Source of the DNA: Candidatus Sericytochromatia bacterium
GTDB taxonomy: Bacteria > Cyanobacteriota > Sericytochromatia > UBA7694
Assembly: GCA_015272195.1 (NCBI GenBank)
Contig: JACYMC010000090.1
Coordinates: 1-51,954, forward strand
Direction: 5' to 3'
Length of the DNA: 51,954 nucleotides
The notes below the pieces were generated by a model. It saw only the letters and a list, made by a program, of their open reading frames with translations. It was not told the DNA's origin and did not search any database. Positions 1-8,883 of this stretch are shown piece after piece. Both the position numbers and the translations under genes were made by a program. Positions within the stretch are counted from its first letter, which is position 1, and each line of letters starts with the position of its first letter.

Positions 1-57
1 ATTGGGGTAAGCGTAGCTTGAGAATCCCCTTCCTTTAGGGAGGGGAGTATGTCAAAT
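1..57 (+). mobile_element. Probable right end (RE) of an IS200/IS605-family tnpB-type element, with most of the element outside the window
   Basis: Sequence GAATCCCCTTCCTTTAGGGAGGGGAGTATGTCAA. An 8-bp stem (CCCCTTCC/GGGAGGGG, one G-U) with a TTTA loop at 26-45 is followed by AGTATGTCAA. This resembles tnpB/IS605 RE hairpins common in cyanobacteria and archaea. No tnpB ORF is visible because it would lie upstream of base 1. Confidence 0.55.
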
Positions 58-70
58 CGCGTGTGTGCCA

Positions 71-1369
71 TTAGGCCATGTGCTTTTCAATCCGGCAATG
101 ACCCACACCGCGTCCTTTGACGCTCAGTACCTGCAACTCCAGCCCCATATAGCTGACCTTGTCTCCTTCCAGCGGCGGGCGCTCCAGCAGATCCAGCACC
201 AGGCCGCTGACGGTTTCGACTTCGGCGTGTTCCAGTTCCAGATTCAGGTATTCTTCCAGATCGGTCAGGTGGGCTGTGCCTTCAACGATCAGATGGCCCT
301 CAGGGGTCTGAATAATTTCGGCTTCATGAATTTCGTCGGCTTCAATGGGCCCGGCCAGCTCGGCAAAGATGTCTTCGAGGGTGATCAGGCCAGCGGTGCC
401 GCCAAATTCGTCGAGCAGCACAGCCATGCGGACCTGCTCACGGTGCATCACCTTTAAAACGGTTTCGAGTTCAGCCGTGGCGGGTAAAAAGGGTAGCGGG
501 TGCAGGTCTTTTTCCTGGATGGGCTGGTCCAGGGTGGGATTGCGCAGGCTGTGGTACAGATCTTTGAGGTGGACAAAACCCAGAATATCGTCGAGATTAT
601 CGCCGTAGACCGGGTAGCGTGAGTGAGGCTGCTCCATGATTTGCTGGCGCACATCCTCAGCCGTGCTCTGCAGATCCAGGGCCGCCATATGGACCCGTGG
701 CACCATCAGTTCACCTGCGTCGGTATCGGTAAAGGCCAGCAGTTCCTGCAGCACGTCTGCCGTGTCTTTTTGCAGCTCACCGGCTTCGTGGCTCTGATTG
801 ATCACAAACTGCAGCTCCCGCAGGGTGGAAGCCTGAATTGGGGTGGCCCGCTGAATGCCAGCCAGCTTCAGCAGGCCGTTGCCGATGCCGTTCAGCAGCA
901 AGACCAGCGGCAGAAAGATCCAGCGAAAGCTCAGCATCAGTGGGGTAATCCAGAGCACCACATTTTCAGATTTCTGCAGGGCCAGGGTTTTGGGGATCAT
1001 TTCGCCAAACACCACATGCAGATAGGTCATTAAGCCAATTGAAAGGGCGGAGGCAATGCTGTGGGCGGCCAGAAACTGCAGCCATTCGGTGCGCTCAAAA
1101 AAGTGAAACAGCATTTCGGCCAGATGGTGTTCGCCGTACATACCCAGACCCAGGCTGGCCAGGGTAATGCCCAGCTGGGCGGTGGCAATATACTGATCCT
1201 GTCGGGTAGCGTCGGTTTTGAGCTGCAGGACCTTTGCCGCCATGCGGTGCCCTTCGTCAGCCAGTTGCTGCATGCGGGTGCGTGAGGCCGAAACAATGGC
1301 AAACTCAGCGGCCACAAAAATGCCGTTGAGGATAATCAGGGCCGTGATGATCAGAATAAAAACAAGCAT
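71..1369 (-). CDS. Hemolysin-family / CorC-HlyC protein (CNNM transmembrane domain, CBS pair, CorC C-terminal domain)
   Basis: 432 aa. N-terminal hydrophobic CNNM/DUF21-type domain (ILNGIFVAAEFAIVSASRTRMQQLADEGHRMA), CBS-type region (RYPVYGDNLDDILGFVHLKDL; VLLDEFGGTAGLITLEDIFAELAGPI) and CorC-like C-terminus. Confidence 0.92.
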   Translation of the reverse strand: MLVFILIITALIILNGIFVAAEFAIVSASRTRMQQLADEGHRMAAKVLQLKTDATRQDQYIATAQLGITLASLGLGMYGEHHLAEMLFHFFERTEWLQFLAAHSIASALSIGLMTYLHVVFGEMIPKTLALQKSENVVLWITPLMLSFRWIFLPLVLLLNGIGNGLLKLAGIQRATPIQASTLRELQFVINQSHEAGELQKDTADVLQELLAFTDTDAGELMVPRVHMAALDLQSTAEDVRQQIMEQPHSRYPVYGDNLDDILGFVHLKDLYHSLRNPTLDQPIQEKDLHPLPFLPATAELETVLKVMHREQVRMAVLLDEFGGTAGLITLEDIFAELAGPIEADEIHEAEIIQTPEGHLIVEGTAHLTDLEEYLNLELEHAEVETVSGLVLDLLERPPLEGDKVSYMGLELQVLSVKGRGVGHCRIEKHMA

Positions 1370-1370
1370 G

Positions 1371-2663
1371 TCAGGCCAGTACCGTTTCGGGCGGCGTAAT
1401 CAGCACCGAAAGAATGGCGCTGGCAGATATTTTTTCGATTTCGACAGCCATGCCCTGGACCTCAAGGGTTTGGCCCCGGTAGGGCAGGCGATCCAGCTGA
1501 GAAAAGAGGTAGCCTCCAACGGTGGTGCTGAATTCGGTCTCCCAGGCAATGCCAATCAGTTCCTGCATCTGATCCAGACGCATCTGACCCGAGACCCGGA
1601 TGCGTCCGTCAGAGAGATGATGGTAATACATGCGCGAATGCGAAAACTCATCACCCATGGTGCCGGTCAGCTCGGCCAGAATATCCCGCAGGGTCAGCAA
1701 ACCTGAAATACTGCCGTATTCATCGACCACCAGTGCGACACGGGTACGGTGCTGGCGGAATTTATCAAGGGCCCGCTGAATGGTTAAAGAGCGGGGAATA
1801 ATCAACAACGGATGCACAAAGCTGGAGAGGCCTCTGACCTGACCGTGAATCATGACATAGCGCAGCACTTCCGGGCAGCGGATGTAACCGCTGATTTGCT
1901 CACGATCTTCGTGGTAGACCAGCAGGGTGGAGTAATTGGAGCGGGCAATCTTGCGCAGGTTCTTTTTGGTGGAGGCTTTTAGATCCAGGCTCTGCAGATA
2001 GGGTCGGGGAACCATCAGGTTGCGTACGGTCCAGTCTGAAATATGCAGCGCTTTTTGCATGCGCTCGCGCTCTTCGCTGTCGAGCACGCCCGAGGATTCA
2101 CTTTCGTGAAACAAAAAGCCGATTTCATCGGGGGAGTGGACGTGGCGATGAGCTTCGGGCTGAAAGCCCATCAGCATCAGCAGGCTATTGCCGCTGCCGT
2201 TGAGCAGGGCCACGGGCAGGCGCAGCAGCCAGAGTGCAGCAAACATGGGGAAGGTGGTCCACAGCGCTATTCGGGTGGGAAACTGTAACGCCAGGGATTT
2301 GGGCATCAGTTCACCCATAATCATCTGGGTGCCGGTCAGGCCCACCAGAATGCCGGGTGCCAGCAAATAAGCTGCTGAGCTGCCGTCGGGAAACAAAGGC
2401 GCAAACCACTCACTCAGATGAGCCTGACCGTAAGCTCCCAGTACCAGGCTCGAGAGGGTGATGCCCACCTGGCAGGTGGCAATATAACGGTCAAATGAAG
2501 GGGTGTCATTGAGCAGAGGCCAAAGCAGCCGGGCCGCTGGATGACCATTTTCGGACTGCTCTTCCACTTCACTGTGTGATACCGATACCACAGCAAACTC
2601 ACCGGCCACAAACAGGGCGTTGAGCAGGATTAAAATCAGCATCACAAAGAGGGCGAATAACAT
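1371..2663 (-). CDS. Hemolysin-family / CorC-HlyC protein, paralogue of the adjacent gene
   Basis: 430 aa with the same architecture (LILLNALFVAGEFAVVSVS; VALVVDEYGSISGLLTLRDILAELTGTMGDE). One base separates it from the downstream gene. Confidence 0.92.
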   Translation of the reverse strand: MLFALFVMLILILLNALFVAGEFAVVSVSHSEVEEQSENGHPAARLLWPLLNDTPSFDRYIATCQVGITLSSLVLGAYGQAHLSEWFAPLFPDGSSAAYLLAPGILVGLTGTQMIMGELMPKSLALQFPTRIALWTTFPMFAALWLLRLPVALLNGSGNSLLMLMGFQPEAHRHVHSPDEIGFLFHESESSGVLDSEERERMQKALHISDWTVRNLMVPRPYLQSLDLKASTKKNLRKIARSNYSTLLVYHEDREQISGYIRCPEVLRYVMIHGQVRGLSSFVHPLLIIPRSLTIQRALDKFRQHRTRVALVVDEYGSISGLLTLRDILAELTGTMGDEFSHSRMYYHHLSDGRIRVSGQMRLDQMQELIGIAWETEFSTTVGGYLFSQLDRLPYRGQTLEVQGMAVEIEKISASAILSVLITPPETVLA

Positions 2664-2875
2664 ATTGCCTCTACTGTACCATTAATCCCCTGAAGGCGTA
2701 TCAAAAGATGTTTTGCACGCTTATTATTTTAAAGTGTTAAGCAAAGTCAGTTTTATTTTAGGTTGATGTTAACCAAATATTAATCGTAAATAGACCTTTC
2801 CTTTACGCAGTTTTGCCGCAAAGCTTCTATAAGTAGAAATGTGAAAGCGTTATTTTTGATTGAAGGAGCATTTTT

Positions 2876-3601
2876 ATGTCCGCCATAAGCACAGCCAATA
2901 TGAATTTTTATGACCCTTATGGGTCATATCAGCAACCCGGCTACCAGCAGCCTTATAACGGAGGCATGCAGACCTCACCCCATGGTGGGATTGTGCCCGA
3001 CACCTATACCGATACCAGTGGATTTTCCAAAATGAGCAGCATGATTTCAGCAGCCGGAAGCGGTGGTTTTGTGGCCTATAAACTTGGCGGACAGATGGCC
3101 AAAAATATCGGCAATATTTTTGGGGGCGGCAACAGCACACAGATCCAGGCCCAGCTGGCCAAAAGCTCCCAGGCGCTGTTAACCAAAGGCAGCAAGGGCC
3201 TGGTCAGCGAAATGCAAAAAACAACAGCTGCTGCAGCCAAAGACCTCAGCACCCAGGCAGGCAAAGGCGGCAGCATCATCGGTGGTGTGGGGAGTGTCCT
3301 GGCCACCGGTCTTAAAGGGGCGGGTCTGGGTGCCCTGGTTGGCGCCGGTTTGTCTGCTGTCAGCAACGGAATTGGCGTGGCCACAGGCCAGATCAGCAGC
3401 GGCCGCGCCATGGATAACGTGATTGGTGATACCATTGGCGGCGCTGTCGGTGGTCTGGGAGCGGTCACTGCCGCTGGTCTTGGCGGCATGCTGCTGGGCA
3501 AAATGGGTGTCAGCGGCTTGCCGCTGACCATTGCCACGGTCGCCCTGGGTGCTGTGGGCGGCATGGGCGGGATGTTCGCCAAGGATGCCCTGCTCGACTA
3601 A
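2876..3601 (+). CDS. Glycine-zipper-rich hypothetical membrane-associated protein
   Basis: 241 aa. Tyr/Gln/Pro/Gly-rich N-terminus, then long Gly/Ala segments (GAGLGALVGAGLSAVSNGIG; GDTIGGAVGGLGAVTAAGLGGMLLG). RBS-like GAAGGAG just upstream. Rho-independent terminator follows. Confidence 0.8.
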   Translation: MSAISTANMNFYDPYGSYQQPGYQQPYNGGMQTSPHGGIVPDTYTDTSGFSKMSSMISAAGSGGFVAYKLGGQMAKNIGNIFGGGNSTQIQAQLAKSSQALLTKGSKGLVSEMQKTTAAAAKDLSTQAGKGGSIIGGVGSVLATGLKGAGLGALVGAGLSAVSNGIGVATGQISSGRAMDNVIGDTIGGAVGGLGAVTAAGLGGMLLGKMGVSGLPLTIATVALGAVGGMGGMFAKDALLD

Positions 3602-3634
3602 GTTTTAAATGCCCAACTGAGCGCTTTCACACAC

Positions 3635-3668
3635 AAAAGGCCGGTCAGTGACCGGCCTTTTGCTTTTT
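3635..3668 (+). terminator. Rho-independent terminator after the glycine-zipper gene
   Basis: AAAAGGCCGGTCAGTGACCGGCCTTTT followed by GCTTTTTT. The stem is strong and perfect, with a T-run. Confidence 0.9.
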
Positions 3669-3728
3669 TATACGCTTCAGCATGATGCAGCTGCGGGTGA
3701 TGGGGCGCTGCCTGCGGTCTGATCTGGA

Positions 3729-5243
3729 TCAGGGCAGGTAGGTGTAGTCCAGCATGCTGGTAAAGGTCCCCGGCGTGCGCTGATAGGCCAGCATTTCTTC
3801 CAGCGGGGCCAGCTGGTGGCTGCCCACTGAGACCTCAATATCTTTGGCCCGGAACAGGGCCGGATGCTGATAGCCTGATGCGTGCGCCAGAGAGAGCAGT
3901 TCCTTGCGGAAATTTTGCACATAACGGGCAAAACGCTGAGCCTTATCGTCTACATCCACGCCAGCTTGCAGCCATTTGTTCTGGGTGGCAATGCCTGCCG
4001 GGCAAAAATCGGTATGGCACTTCTGGGCCTGAATACAGCCAATGGCCATCATGGGTTCGCGGGCCATCTGAATCAGGTCGCAGCCCATGGCAAAGGCAAC
4101 AATGGCCCGATCCGGGAAGCCCAGTTTGGCGCTGCCAATCCAGACCAGCTCGTCAGCAATGCCGAGGTTATGAAAGATGCGGTAAACCCGTGCAAAGGCA
4201 CTTTTAAAGGGCAGGCCCACATGATCCGAAAAAGCCAGCGGAGCTGCCCCTGTACCGCCTTCAGCGCCGTCAATAGCGATATAGTCAGGACCCATTTTTT
4301 GCTGCTTCATTTTCTGGGCCAGTTCTTCCCAGAAGTCAATTTCGCCCACGGCACTTTTGATGCCCACGGGCAGGCCGGAGGCCTCGGCCACGCGCTCAAT
4401 AAAGGCCAGCAGTTCGTCGACATTGCTGAAGGCCGTGTGGGCATTGGGCGAAAGGCAGTCTTTGCCCACAGGAATGCCCCGGATTTTGGCGATTTCGGCA
4501 TTGACCTTGCGGCCAGGTAATACCCCCCCTTTGCCGGGTTTGGCCCCCTGTGAGAGCTTGATTTCAATCATGCGAATCTGCGGGTTGGCCTCGGTGGTCT
4601 GCAGCAGTTTGTCGAGCGAGAAATTGCCGGCTTCATCGCGGGCGCCAAAATAGCCGGTGCCCAGCTGCCAGACCACGTCTGCCCCCAGCAGATGGTAGGG
4701 GCTGACGCCGCCTTCGCCGCTGTTGTGGTAGCAATTGGCCATTTTGGCACCCTTGTTGAGGGCGCTGACTGCCCGCTCGCCCAGGGAGCCAAAAGACATG
4801 GCTGAGATATTCAGGACCGAAGCCGGTCGGTAAGGCCGTTTGCGGCCGTGGCGCTCGCCAATAATCTTCAGACAGGGAATGGCGCTGGGATCTTCGGTAG
4901 GCTTTTCGGCTTTGGTTTCCAGAAAAGGGAAAGCCGCATGTTTGATCAACGGGAAGCCCGCTTCATAAGGGGGAATCTCGGTGGTACCAAAGCCAAAATA
5001 ACTGTTCTGCCCTTTGGAAGAAGCGTAAACCCAACGGCGCTCAGCACGGTTGAAGGGGGTTTCTTCTTTGTCGTTGGCCACAATATACTGGCGCAGTTCG
5101 GGGCCGATTTCTTCCAGAAAATAGCGAAAGTGGCCAATCACCGGAAAGTTATGCTGAATGGTATGTTTTTTCTGAAAAAAGATATCGCGCAGGGCCACGC
5201 CACCCACCACTGCGCCACCCAGATACATCAGTTTTTTCCACAT
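3729..5243 (-). CDS. FMN-binding glutamate synthase family protein (GltB-type alpha/beta barrel) with N-terminal hydrophobic segment
   Basis: 504 aa. ISAMSFGSLGERAVSALNKGAKMANCYHNSGEGGVSPYH, EIKLSQGAKPGKGGVLPG, AIDGAEGGTGAAPLAFSDHVGLP and CHTDFCPAGIATQ are glutamate synthase central-domain motifs. Confidence 0.95.
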   Translation of the reverse strand: MWKKLMYLGGAVVGGVALRDIFFQKKHTIQHNFPVIGHFRYFLEEIGPELRQYIVANDKEETPFNRAERRWVYASSKGQNSYFGFGTTEIPPYEAGFPLIKHAAFPFLETKAEKPTEDPSAIPCLKIIGERHGRKRPYRPASVLNISAMSFGSLGERAVSALNKGAKMANCYHNSGEGGVSPYHLLGADVVWQLGTGYFGARDEAGNFSLDKLLQTTEANPQIRMIEIKLSQGAKPGKGGVLPGRKVNAEIAKIRGIPVGKDCLSPNAHTAFSNVDELLAFIERVAEASGLPVGIKSAVGEIDFWEELAQKMKQQKMGPDYIAIDGAEGGTGAAPLAFSDHVGLPFKSAFARVYRIFHNLGIADELVWIGSAKLGFPDRAIVAFAMGCDLIQMAREPMMAIGCIQAQKCHTDFCPAGIATQNKWLQAGVDVDDKAQRFARYVQNFRKELLSLAHASGYQHPALFRAKDIEVSVGSHQLAPLEEMLAYQRTPGTFTSMLDYTYLP

Positions 5244-5338
5244 GGTTTTTGACTCTCCTTCTCTGTTTGGGGATACCGGAACCAGCTACCTATACGTTAA
5301 CATAAGCCCAGACATCTTAACACGGGAGGTCCTCTGAA

Positions 5339-7021
5339 ATGTCAGTATCCGATGACCTGATTGCCCAGTGGCATCGTGATCTGGCCCGCCACAGGCCCCT
5401 GGCTGAAGTGCTGGCCGCTGGCCTGCAAAGTGTCGGAAAGCGTGCACTGGCCCCTACCAATGCTGCCGACAGCGCTTTGCAACATGAGCTGCTCTGGCTG
5501 CTGAGCGAGCTGCCCCGACAGGCAAAACTCCCCGAAATGGCCCGTCAACAGGCGCTGGCATTGTTGCGTGTGGCCTTGCCTCGCCAGCAAAACGAGCTAC
5601 AGCCCTGGGCTCAGGTGGCGCTGCGGCTCCTGCTGACTTCGACTGAAGCCAGTACCGTTTTACAGGTCCCGCAGATGCTGCCGTCATCTGTGCCGCTGCT
5701 GTTTCAGGATCCTTTGTTTTTATTGCTGCTGCAGCAGAGTTGTTTGACGGATCCGCAGCTGGAGCTGGCGCTGCGTGACTGGCGTGCTTTGCTGCTGCAG
5801 GCGCCAGAATGCTCAGTTTGCTGGCAGCCCTTTGCCTTTGCCCTGGCGCATCAGCTCTGGAACAATGGCTATCTTTACGCCACATTTGAAGCCGAAGCAG
5901 CCTTGCTGGCCCGTATCAGCCAGCAGCTGCGGGTCCCCCCGCCGAGCGATGCGCAGTTTTCAGACCGGGTGCTGCGCTGTGCGCTTTATAGTGATCTGGG
6001 CTCGCTCAGGCTATCGGATCTGAGCCTGGCAGTTCTGCTGAAAACCGGGCCGTCCTGGGTCCGTCTGCTGCAAAAGCTGATTTTTGATCGGCGCCAGGAA
6101 GACCGTCTGGCGCGCCAGATTCCCGTGGTGACGCCCTTACCCGCTGCGGATCTCTGCCAGTCTTTTTATGCAGCTTACCCTTATCCGCGCTGGCTGGCAG
6201 CCCCTGTACCCCCTGAAAGCAGTCAGGCAGAGATGCTGCAAGGGCTGTTTCCGCATCACAACTGGGCACCTCATTTTAGCGGCCAGCCCCGCTGGCTGAT
6301 TGCGGGCTGTGGTACGGGTCGTCAGGTACTGGCCGCGGCCCAGGCTTGCCCCCAGGCACGGCTGACCGCCTGTGATCTGAGTCAACCAAGCCTGGCCTAT
6401 GCGGCCCGCATGCTGCAGGGTTTTGCCCTGACCCGCGACGTGGCGCTGGTACAGGCCGACCTGTTGACCCTGGCGCAGCAGCCCGGCTGGTCAGAAGCTT
6501 TTGACGGGGTCGCCTGTGGGGGCGTTTTGCACCATCTGGCAGATCCCTTTGCGGGTCTGCAGCAGCTGGTGGCTGTGCTGCGTCCTGGCGGGCTGTTACG
6601 TCTGGGGGTTTACAGCCAGACAGCGCGGCAGACCCTGCGTCTGCCGCCGCCGCCAGCAGCCCGTCAGGATGATGCGGCCCTGTGCAGCTGGCGCTGGCAC
6701 TGGCTGCAATCCCATGCAGATCAGGCGCAGGAACCCTTGCTGCAAATCCAGGATTTTTACCAGTTGGGGCATTGCCGTGATCTGTTGCTGCATCCCCGCG
6801 AACAGCCTCTCACACTGCCCCGGCTGGCAGACTGGTTTGCTGCCCTGCAGCTGCAATTGCTGGGACTGGAACTCTGGGACCCCCGTGCTTATAAGCTTTA
6901 CAGCCATCATTTTCCGCAGGATCCCACCCGCTGTTATCTGCCGTACTGGCATCAGCTGGAGCAGGCCTACCCGCACTTGTTTGTCCAGATGTATATTTTC
7001 TGGCTGCGCAGATCAGCATAG
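5339..7021 (+). CDS. Class I SAM-dependent methyltransferase with long N-terminal helical region
   Basis: 560 aa. AAYPYPRWL then RWLIAGCGTGRQVLAAAQ, ACDLSQPSLAYAARML, FDGVACGGVLHHLADPFAGLQQLVAVLRPGGLLRLGVYS. RBS GGGAGGT upstream. Confidence 0.88.
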   Translation: MSVSDDLIAQWHRDLARHRPLAEVLAAGLQSVGKRALAPTNAADSALQHELLWLLSELPRQAKLPEMARQQALALLRVALPRQQNELQPWAQVALRLLLTSTEASTVLQVPQMLPSSVPLLFQDPLFLLLLQQSCLTDPQLELALRDWRALLLQAPECSVCWQPFAFALAHQLWNNGYLYATFEAEAALLARISQQLRVPPPSDAQFSDRVLRCALYSDLGSLRLSDLSLAVLLKTGPSWVRLLQKLIFDRRQEDRLARQIPVVTPLPAADLCQSFYAAYPYPRWLAAPVPPESSQAEMLQGLFPHHNWAPHFSGQPRWLIAGCGTGRQVLAAAQACPQARLTACDLSQPSLAYAARMLQGFALTRDVALVQADLLTLAQQPGWSEAFDGVACGGVLHHLADPFAGLQQLVAVLRPGGLLRLGVYSQTARQTLRLPPPPAARQDDAALCSWRWHWLQSHADQAQEPLLQIQDFYQLGHCRDLLLHPREQPLTLPRLADWFAALQLQLLGLELWDPRAYKLYSHHFPQDPTRCYLPYWHQLEQAYPHLFVQMYIFWLRRSA

Positions 7022-7123
7022 GCTTTCAGCGGACGCAGACCCTGACTGTGCGCTATAATACAATTTAAATCTGGCTCTCTTTTTCCCTGACAGTGGACAA
7101 ACTAATATAAAGGAAGTGGCGCG

Positions 7124-8368
7124 TTGAGAAACCACTTTGATCGCTTTCATTCTGAGCATTGGGGCATTCTGGAGGTGATGATCACCGATCATTCGCCGAT
7201 TGATTTGAACCGGCTCTGCATTACCAGTCGGGACGATGCCCATCACTTTGTGCTGAATTATGGCTATGATCTGGATCAGCCCGAAGAAGCGGCTGAAGTG
7301 GAGCAGATTCGCAAAGACGCCCTGCGCTTTATTCAAACCTACTTCTTAGATACTCTGGTGCCAGAGTACCGGCCCATGTGGTTTCCGCAGGCCGTTCAGA
7401 ATGCCGCGGTGATCGATTTGCTCCTGCTGGCTTCAGCCAATCCACGCGGCCAGCTGCAAAAATGGGCCTGTGCGGTCTTGCGGGTGATGCATACCATTTC
7501 TCATGCGGTAACCGATCTTTCGACACACTTTTTTTCAGATATTCAGAAACAGATTCTGACGCCTTACTACAAAAATATTCACCATATTAACGAGGGGCTT
7601 TTTCTGGGCAAAGACCCCAGTTTTCGGATTCCGCTGGTGGATTTTGAGGTTAAAGCCGGCAAAGAGCGCGACTCGTCAATTCTGAAACTCTTACATAAGC
7701 CCGAAAATGTCGCCGCAGATATCTTTGACCAGATTGGAGTGCGTTTTGTGACCAAAGATCGTCTGGATGCGATTCTGGTGCTGCATTACCTGCGCGAAAA
7801 CCATATTGTGCCCTTCCCCAATGTCAAGCCCAGTCGTTCGGTTAACACCCTGATCCATATTGAAAAGTTCCGGCGCACCTTTCGCGAACTCTATAAAAAT
7901 TACCGCCAGGGCCAGATCGAAAAAAAAGAACTGGAAGACTTTTTGCGCCACAGTGCCCAGTTCCGTGATGTATTAACGGACCGGCAGGTGCATCAGCTCT
8001 TTAACCGCAACCCTTACACCAGCCGTCAGTACCGCTCCATGCAGTTTACCGTGCGTCAGCTGGTGCGCATCAACAATCCCCTTTACCCCTATAAACAGCA
8101 GCTGGCCGACGAAAACGAAGGCCATCCAGCCGCCCATGCCCGCATTCAAAATGCCCGGCCCTATTACCGCTTTTACTTTCCGTATGAAGTGCAGATTGTG
8201 GATGTCAAAACCCATCAGAACAATATCAGCGGTGCCGCCAGCCATGAGGTCTACAAACACCGCCAGCTGGTCAGCGCCCGCGAACGGGTGCTGGGGACGC
8301 TGCTTAAGCCTGCAGAGCATCCGGCAGCCAGCCTGCAGTCCTGGCAGGAAGAAAGTGAGCTGGTCTGA
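7124..8368 (+). CDS. Conserved hypothetical protein with a divergent RelA/SpoT-like nucleotidyltransferase domain (predicted)
   Basis: 414 aa, TTG start with AGGAAG RBS. Ordered motif blocks: AGKERDSSILKLL; IFDQIGVRFVTKDRLDA; YRSMQFTV; YEVQIVD; GAASHEVYKHRQL. These resemble the R-x-K..S, D-x-x-(G/A)-(V/I)-R, Y-x-S-x-x-T-V, E-x-Q-I-R and AAHW-x-YK blocks of RelA/SpoT synthetase domains. Confidence 0.65.
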   Translation: MRNHFDRFHSEHWGILEVMITDHSPIDLNRLCITSRDDAHHFVLNYGYDLDQPEEAAEVEQIRKDALRFIQTYFLDTLVPEYRPMWFPQAVQNAAVIDLLLLASANPRGQLQKWACAVLRVMHTISHAVTDLSTHFFSDIQKQILTPYYKNIHHINEGLFLGKDPSFRIPLVDFEVKAGKERDSSILKLLHKPENVAADIFDQIGVRFVTKDRLDAILVLHYLRENHIVPFPNVKPSRSVNTLIHIEKFRRTFRELYKNYRQGQIEKKELEDFLRHSAQFRDVLTDRQVHQLFNRNPYTSRQYRSMQFTVRQLVRINNPLYPYKQQLADENEGHPAAHARIQNARPYYRFYFPYEVQIVDVKTHQNNISGAASHEVYKHRQLVSARERVLGTLLKPAEHPAASLQSWQEESELV

Positions 8369-8370
8369 GC

Positions 8371-8883
8371 ATGGTCCAGGTCTGGGTCTATGGCTTTGAA
8401 CCCTTTAAGCACTACCGCCGCAATATCACCGCTGAGCTGCTGGCTGACTTTCCGGCGCTGCCCGGCGTGCAGATTGATGTCTTGCCCGTATGTTTTGATA
8501 AGTCGCTGTTTCTGGCGCCTGTGCGCCAGCTGCAGCCGCGCTGTGTGCTGGGGCTGGGCCAGTGCCCGCGCGGTGAGCTGCTGCGCATTGAGCGCCGGGC
8601 CTTTAATCAGATGCGCGACAAAAGCACCGGCCTGGATGCTCTGATTGATCCGGTGGGCCCGGCCACCCTACATACGGCCTGGCGTTTGCAGCCGGGCAGT
8701 CGCTGCCGCGACAGCTATGATGCCGGGCGCTATGTCTGTAATTTTTCGATGTATGTACTTGGCCAGCAATCCGCCCAGCAGGGTTTTGCCTCGGCCTTTT
8801 TGCACCTGCCGCGCCAGTTTAATCTGAGTCAGGCCCGTCGTGAGGTGCTGCGCCAGCTTGAAAAGGTCTTAAAACATGTCTGA
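8371..8883 (+). CDS. Pyroglutamyl-peptidase I-like (peptidase C15 family) protein, short and divergent
   Basis: 170 aa. VYGFEPF at the N-terminus, VLGLGQCPRGELLRIERRAFN, GRYVCNFSMY and GFASAFLHLPRQF match C15 landmarks. The Glu, Cys and His expected for the catalytic triad are all present. Confidence 0.7.
   Translation: MVQVWVYGFEPFKHYRRNITAELLADFPALPGVQIDVLPVCFDKSLFLAPVRQLQPRCVLGLGQCPRGELLRIERRAFNQMRDKSTGLDALIDPVGPATLHTAWRLQPGSRCRDSYDAGRYVCNFSMYVLGQQSAQQGFASAFLHLPRQFNLSQARREVLRQLEKVLKHV

Noticed and set aside
3076-3582. 168-aa Pro/Ala-rich antisense ORF
   Set aside because: Pro-rich composition is the mirror of the Gly/Ala codons of the glycine-zipper gene; no RBS seen.
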